From assembly GCA_947624475.1 (NCBI GenBank), contig CANQKK010000032.1, positions 1 to 8,104 of the forward strand: a stretch of DNA of 8,104 nt, written 5' to 3'. Source of the stretch: an uncultured Bacilli bacterium (lineage in GTDB: Bacteria; Bacillota_I; Bacilli_A; RF39; UBA660). Under the pieces are notes generated by a model. The model had not been told where the DNA came from, did not search any database, and was given only the letters and a program-made list of their open reading frames with translations. Made by a program: the position numbers and the translations under genes. The stretch's first letter is position 1. Each line of letters starts with the position of its first letter. Shown here one piece after another: positions 4,458 to 8,104 of this stretch.

Positions 4458-5893
4458 TGACAGATAAACTTATCGATGAGATTAGGGATAAAATGGCTAA
4501 GAATGAAGTTACTAGTGATATGTTATTTGATGAGGCTGTTTCTTTGGGAAATAAATATCAGAGTGATTATAATTCTTTTGTTACTATATTGGAAAAGAAA
4601 GAAGAAGAGGAAGGCAATTCTAAACTTAGTGGAATTCCATATGTTCTTAAAGATAATATTTCGACAAAGGGAATACTTACGACCGCTTCGTCGAATATTT
4701 TGAAAGATTATATTCCTCTTTATGATGCTACTGTCTATGAAAAACTTAAGAAGGCAGGGGCAGTACTTGTTGGGAAAACTGTTTTAGATGAGCTTGCTAT
4801 GGGAGGAACAGGAACGACAGGTCATACGGGAATAGTTAGAAATCCTTGGGATAAGAATCGTATGGCAGGTGGTAGTAGTTCAGGAAGTGTGTCTTCAGTT
4901 GCTCTTGGAATAGTTCCTTTTGCTATTGGTAGTGATACGGGAGATTCAATTAGGAAACCGGCCTCTTACTGCGGAGTAGTCGGCTATAAGCCTACTTATG
5001 GTAGAGTATCGAGGTATGGTCTTTTTGCTTTTACTTCCAGTTTGGATCATGTTGGTGTTATTGCAAGAAGTGTAAGAGATGTAAGTTATGTTATGGATGT
5101 TATTAAGGGACATGACGAGAAGGATATGACAAGTTTACCTGATGAAGATATTAAATATGAAGATTATCTAGAAAATAGTGTTAAGGGAAAGAAGTTATTT
5201 TATATAAATGAGGCTCTTAATATTAAGACAGATAACGATAATTTAAAAGAGATAATTAAGAATTTTGAAAATACGATAGATAAGTGCCGAGAACTTGGTA
5301 TGGAAGTAGAAAAAGTAGACTTTGGAATGGATTTACTCGAGGCAATATATCCTGTATATAATGTTATTTCATGCGCCGAGGCTACTTCTAATAATTCTAA
5401 TTTGACAGGTATTCCTTTCGGAAGCAGGGTAGAAGGGAAAAATGTTAATGATATTATGATGAAGACAAGGACCGAGGGTTTTTCAGAACTTATTAAGAGA
5501 AGATTTGTTATCGGTAGTTATGTTCTTCAAAAAGAGAATCAGGAAAAGTTATTTTTAAATGCTTCGCGAGCTCGAAGATTAATTGTTGATAGAATGAATG
5601 AACTGTTTAAAAAATATGATGGACTTATAATGCCGGCGACCGAGGATATTGCTCCTTTATTTGACAAGGCTAGTGATAAGTTATCTGATGAATATTTGAT
5701 ACTTGGTAATCATTTGGTACTTGCTAATTTTGGTGGTTTTCCTAGTATAACTATTCCATCGGGATTTGTAAAAGATATGCCGGTTGGAGTTAATATTACA
5801 GGGAGGGCAAAAGAAGACTATTTGGTACTTAATATAGCAAATAAATTAGAGGGTACTCTCGGATATAAAGGGCAGGTGAAGAATAATGAGTAA
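4457..5893 (+). CDS. gatA: Asp/Glu-tRNA amidotransferase subunit A (amidase)
   Basis: The glutaminase subunit of GatCAB: it hydrolyses glutamine and feeds ammonia through a channel to GatB. It has 478 residues, normal length, and belongs to the amidase-signature family. The Ser-cisSer-Lys triad is complete and spaced as known: Lys65 (PYVLKDN), Ser140 (AGGSSSGS) and nucleophile Ser164 (SDTGDSIRKPAS), with gaps of 75 and 24 residues. CGVVGYKPTYGRVSRYGL (172-189) and the C-terminal GGFPSITIPSGF block are conserved. Two departures stand beside the triad: the usual GGSSGGS reads GGSSSGS and the usual TGGS reads TGDS. I recall similar forms from mollicute-type sequences but cannot check. Translation starts on the gatC stop (TAATG) with AAGGTGG upstream, and the 3' end overlaps gatB by 8 nt. 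Confidence 0.97.
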   Translation: MTDKLIDEIRDKMAKNEVTSDMLFDEAVSLGNKYQSDYNSFVTILEKKEEEEGNSKLSGIPYVLKDNISTKGILTTASSNILKDYIPLYDATVYEKLKKAGAVLVGKTVLDELAMGGTGTTGHTGIVRNPWDKNRMAGGSSSGSVSSVALGIVPFAIGSDTGDSIRKPASYCGVVGYKPTYGRVSRYGLFAFTSSLDHVGVIARSVRDVSYVMDVIKGHDEKDMTSLPDEDIKYEDYLENSVKGKKLFYINEALNIKTDNDNLKEIIKNFENTIDKCRELGMEVEKVDFGMDLLEAIYPVYNVISCAEATSNNSNLTGIPFGSRVEGKNVNDIMMKTRTEGFSELIKRRFVIGSYVLQKENQEKLFLNASRARRLIVDRMNELFKKYDGLIMPATEDIAPLFDKASDKLSDEYLILGNHLVLANFGGFPSITIPSGFVKDMPVGVNITGRAKEDYLVLNIANKLEGTLGYKGQVKNNE

Positions 5894-7307
5894 GTATATA
5901 CCTGTAATTGGACTTGAAGTTCACTGTGAACTTAAGAGTAATAGTAAAAATTTTAGTAGTGCTTCTAATGGTGAGGGAGAAGTTAATACTAATTTATCGG
6001 TTGTCGATATTGGATATCCAGGTATTCTTCCGGTAGTTAATAAAGAGGCTGTTAGAAAGTCTTTAATGGTGGCGTTAGCTCTTAACTGTGAGATACCTGA
6101 GAAGTTATCTTTTGATCGAAAAAATTATTATTATCCGGATTTACCAAAAGGATATCAGATTACGCAGTTTGGAAATCCAATCGGAATTAATGGTTATGTG
6201 ATGATTGATGTTGATGGTGTGGAAAAAAAGATAAGCATTCACGATACGCATCTAGAAGAAGATACTGCGAATATGGAGCATTTATCGAATTATTCATTAA
6301 TTGATTACAATAGAGCTGGTAGACCTCTTTTAGAGACGGTTACAGAACCTTGTATTAATTCTTCGAAAGAGGCAATTTTATATTTGGAGGCTTTAAGAAA
6401 TATTTTCTTGTATTTAGATGTCTCTGATGCGAGAGCAGATATGGGTCAAATTAGAGTCGATGTTAATGTTTCGTTAAAAAGACCTGAAGATAAAGAACTT
6501 GGAACGAGAGTTGAAATGAAAAACATTAATTCATTTACGACAGTTAAGGAAGCTATTGAAGCTGAAATTAAGAGACAAACTGAAATATTAGAAAGCGATG
6601 GAGTAATTGAACAAGAGACAAGAAGATATGATGAAGTTAATAAATGTACAAAATTTTTACGAGGAAAAGTTGATGCAATTGATTACAAATATTATCGAGA
6701 ACCTAATTTGCCAGAAATTAAACTTACGGATAATTTTGTAGATAGTATTAAGAAGAATATGCCAATACTGGAATATGAAAGAAAGAAAAGATATATTAAT
6801 GAATATGGTATAAGTAATATTGATGCAGGTACTTTGACGAAAGATAAAAAACTATCTGATTATTTTGAAGATATTATTATTAATGATGTCAATCCAAAAG
6901 AGACTGCAAATGTGATTGTTGGATTTTTACTTGGTTATTTGAATAAAAATAATATGCATATTGAAAATGTAGAGATTTTACCAAAAGACTTCGGTGAAAT
7001 AATTAAGATGATGACAGATGGAAAAATATCGAATAAGCAAGTTAAAGATATTTTTACTAAGTCATTGAATGAAAAGAAAAATCCTCTTGTTATTGCTAAG
7101 GAAATGGGATCGCAAATAAGTGATAAAGAGGAAATTAGAAAGATTGTGATAGAAGTATTTAAAGATAATCCAAAAGTAGTAGAGGATTATAAAAATGGTA
7201 AAAATGTAACGGGATTTATTATGGGATTATTAATGAAGAAAACTTCGGGAAAAATAAATCCAGGAGTCACTAATATGGTACTTAGAGAGGAATTAGAAAA
7301 GCTATAA
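5886..7307 (+). CDS. gatB: Asp/Glu-tRNA amidotransferase subunit B
   Basis: The tRNA-binding, kinase-transamidase subunit of GatCAB: it phosphorylates the misacylated Asp or Glu on tRNA and amidates it with ammonia from GatA. It has 473 residues, full length. The cradle domain shows VIGLEVHCEL (7-16), with Glu11 and His13 at known Mg-site positions, FDRKNYYYPDLPKGYQITQ (76-94), HLEEDTA (122-128) and DYNRAGRPLLE. The C-terminal helical and YqeY-like tail domains are present, ending GKINPGVTNMVLREELEKL. The four cysteines that bind zinc in many GatB proteins are absent: FCxCS reads FSSAS (23-27) and CPVCLG reads SVVDIG (38-43). The start overlaps the gatA end (ATGAGTAA), with AGGTGA six bases upstream. 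No hairpin terminator is visible before the next gene. Confidence 0.97.
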   Translation: MSKYIPVIGLEVHCELKSNSKNFSSASNGEGEVNTNLSVVDIGYPGILPVVNKEAVRKSLMVALALNCEIPEKLSFDRKNYYYPDLPKGYQITQFGNPIGINGYVMIDVDGVEKKISIHDTHLEEDTANMEHLSNYSLIDYNRAGRPLLETVTEPCINSSKEAILYLEALRNIFLYLDVSDARADMGQIRVDVNVSLKRPEDKELGTRVEMKNINSFTTVKEAIEAEIKRQTEILESDGVIEQETRRYDEVNKCTKFLRGKVDAIDYKYYREPNLPEIKLTDNFVDSIKKNMPILEYERKKRYINEYGISNIDAGTLTKDKKLSDYFEDIIINDVNPKETANVIVGFLLGYLNKNNMHIENVEILPKDFGEIIKMMTDGKISNKQVKDIFTKSLNEKKNPLVIAKEMGSQISDKEEIRKIVIEVFKDNPKVVEDYKNGKNVTGFIMGLLMKKTSGKINPGVTNMVLREELEKL

Positions 7308-7312
7308 TATAA

Positions 7313-7341
7313 TTGGAAAAGTAAAATTCTTTTGGTAATAT
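7313..7341 (+). promoter_or_regulatory. Possible promoter of the unknown gene at 7362
   Basis: TTGGAA (7313-7318), 17 bp spacer, TAATAT (7336-7341), with TGG before it as an extended -10. Transcription would start near 7348, directly at the weak GAGGGG ribosome binding site. A TATAAT at 7303-7308 over the gatB stop lacks a good -35. The downstream gene may instead be read through from gatCAB. Confidence 0.35.
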
Positions 7342-7361
7342 TAATGTGAGGGGTTATTGGT

Positions 7362-7904
7362 ATGCAAGTAGTAATTGATGATAGAAACTATGTTAATTTT
7401 TATGATGAAAAAGGTAATTTAGTTATGTACATGGGTTTTGTACCTAGCTTTTTTACTTGGGTATTTAAGACTAGTGATGTTATAAAAATTACTGATGATA
7501 TGGATTTATATTACTATTTAGAGAATTTTTTTAATCAAAATTATATATTTAATAATGAAGATTTATTAGAAAGTGTTAAGACTTCTAATATGATGAAGTG
7601 GTATAGTGATACTTATTATGATCCTAATAATAAATGGTCTTATATGGCTGTTAGTTATTTGAATATTGAACATGATAGCAATTATTTTACTCTTAAATGT
7701 GTTAAACCACTAGATAAATTAACTAATCATGTAAGTAAATTTCATTGTATTTCTTTTGCTCCTTCTGGAAATGGTGTATTTACTAGAAATAAAGTTACTA
7801 ATTCAACTTTACAAGATGATTTTATTAATATGGTGTATAGAGAGTTATTAAATAAAAGTAAGCTGAAAATAAGAAGAAAAAACAAAGTGGATGATGATAT
7901 TTAA
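7362..7904 (+). CDS. Protein of unknown function, 180 aa
   Basis: I do not recognise this protein. It has a mildly acidic body very rich in Tyr, Phe, Asn and Asp and a basic tail (LLNKSKLKIRRKNK) before a closing VDDDI. The N-terminal part (MQVVIDDRNYVNFYDEKGNLVMYMGFVPSFFTWVF) looks like beta strands. There is no signal peptide or clear membrane helix; the hydrophobic MGFVPSFFTWVF stretch (about residues 24-35) is too short. No catalytic motif stands out. The ATG at 7362 has a weak GAGGGG about eight bases upstream. The gene lies 54 bp after gatB on the same strand and has its own strong terminator, so it could be the last gene of the operon or a single unit. The absence of family resemblance and the plain housekeeping setting leave its role open. 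Confidence 0.75.
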   Translation: MQVVIDDRNYVNFYDEKGNLVMYMGFVPSFFTWVFKTSDVIKITDDMDLYYYLENFFNQNYIFNNEDLLESVKTSNMMKWYSDTYYDPNNKWSYMAVSYLNIEHDSNYFTLKCVKPLDKLTNHVSKFHCISFAPSGNGVFTRNKVTNSTLQDDFINMVYRELLNKSKLKIRRKNKVDDDI

Positions 7905-7953
7905 AAAAGAGATGTCAACATTTATTGTGATGTCTCTTTTGAATATTTTTTAT
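7905..7953 (+). terminator. Intrinsic terminator after the 180-aa gene
   Basis: A 13-bp stem with two G-U wobbles, AAAAGAGATGTCA (7905-7917) with TGATGTCTCTTTT (7928-7940), closes a 10-nt loop. It ends in TTTT, and a second T run follows after GAATA. The hairpin starts right after the stop codon. GATGTC occurs in both arms as a direct repeat, which the wobbles accommodate. Confidence 0.85.
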
Positions 7954-7993
7954 AAAAAAAGCATAAAATAATAAAAAAAGTTTGGTAAAAGTG

Positions 7994-8022
7994 TTGATTA
8001 TTTGACAAAAGTATTATATAAT
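7994..8022 (+). promoter_or_regulatory. Promoter of the tRNA-Asn gene
   Basis: TTGATT (7994-7999), 17 bp spacer, TATAAT (8017-8022). Transcription would start near 8029, about 16 nt before the mature tRNA 5' end. A perfect TTGACA (8002-8007) lies in the spacer, only 9 bp from the -10, too close for standard use. Confidence 0.6.
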
Positions 8023-8044
8023 TAAGAAGTCTTGTGAAAGAAAT

Positions 8045-8104
8045 GCCTAATTAGCTCAGTTGGTAGAGCACTCGGCTGTTAACCGATAGGTCGTAGGTTC
8101 GAGT
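8045..8104 (+). tRNA. tRNA-Asn (anticodon GTT), 3' end cut by window edge
   Basis: The 5' 60 nt of a tRNA. Acceptor 5' strand GCCTAAT (8045-8051), then TA, D-stem GCTC/GAGC with loop AGTTGGTA, anticodon stem CTCGG (8071-8075)/CCGAT (8083-8087), anticodon loop CTGTTAA with GTT at 8078-8080, variable loop AGGTC, and the start of the T arm, GTAGG TTCGAGT. The outermost anticodon-stem pair is a C-T (C-U) mismatch. The 3' acceptor strand, and whether CCA is encoded, lie off the window. It may be the first of a tRNA cluster. Asn-tRNA can be made either by AsnRS or through Asp-tRNA(Asn) and GatCAB. Confidence 0.95.

Noticed and set aside
4476..4703. 75-aa open frame inside gatA
   Set aside because: It is an out-of-frame shadow within the conserved gatA coding sequence.

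Overview
The window is AT-rich, tightly packed DNA with strong GGAGG-type ribosome binding sites and sigma-A-like promoters, three of them with an extended -10 (TGnTATAAT). This points to a low-GC Firmicutes/Bacilli-type bacterium, possibly an uncultured lineage near the Mollicutes. Tryptophan is written TGG throughout and one gene ends in TGA, so the standard bacterial code (table 11) fits better than the Mycoplasma code. No mobile element, CRISPR array, integrase or phage module is visible. Most of the window is translation and RNA-modification housekeeping.

Left part (1-2299), minus strand. Transcription runs from a SAM-dependent methyltransferase gene into an overlapping RluA-family pseudouridine synthase gene, then through a 139-bp AT-rich gap with its own promoter into cysS (cysteinyl-tRNA synthetase), which is cut by the left edge. 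There is no room for a T-box leader in front of cysS.

Middle part (2300-4150). A divergent promoter region separates the methyltransferase from a small unknown plus-strand gene (2419-2763). That gene converges on an Hsp20-type small heat-shock gene across one shared hairpin terminator, which overlaps the end of the hsp20 coding sequence. Upstream of hsp20 on the minus strand are a small three-helix membrane protein gene and an XRE-family regulator gene. The junction between these two packs a stop codon, a terminator, a promoter and a probably leaderless start codon into about 40 bp.

Right part (4057-8104), plus strand. A gatC-gatA-gatB operon encodes the tRNA-dependent amidotransferase that turns Asp-tRNA(Asn) and/or Glu-tRNA(Gln) into Asn-tRNA(Asn)/Gln-tRNA(Gln). 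Two candidate promoters precede it, and its genes overlap by 1 and 8 nt. An unknown 180-aa protein gene with a good terminator follows, then a promoter and the first 60 nt of a tRNA-Asn(GTT) gene cut by the right edge. tRNA-Asn is a potential substrate of GatCAB.

I found no convincing new multi-gene system. The more notable points are the compact terminator/promoter/leaderless junction at 3566-3604, the dual-use hairpin at the hsp20 end, a GatB that has lost its zinc-type cysteines, a GatA with altered glycines beside the catalytic serines, and a tRNA promoter with a misplaced perfect TTGACA.
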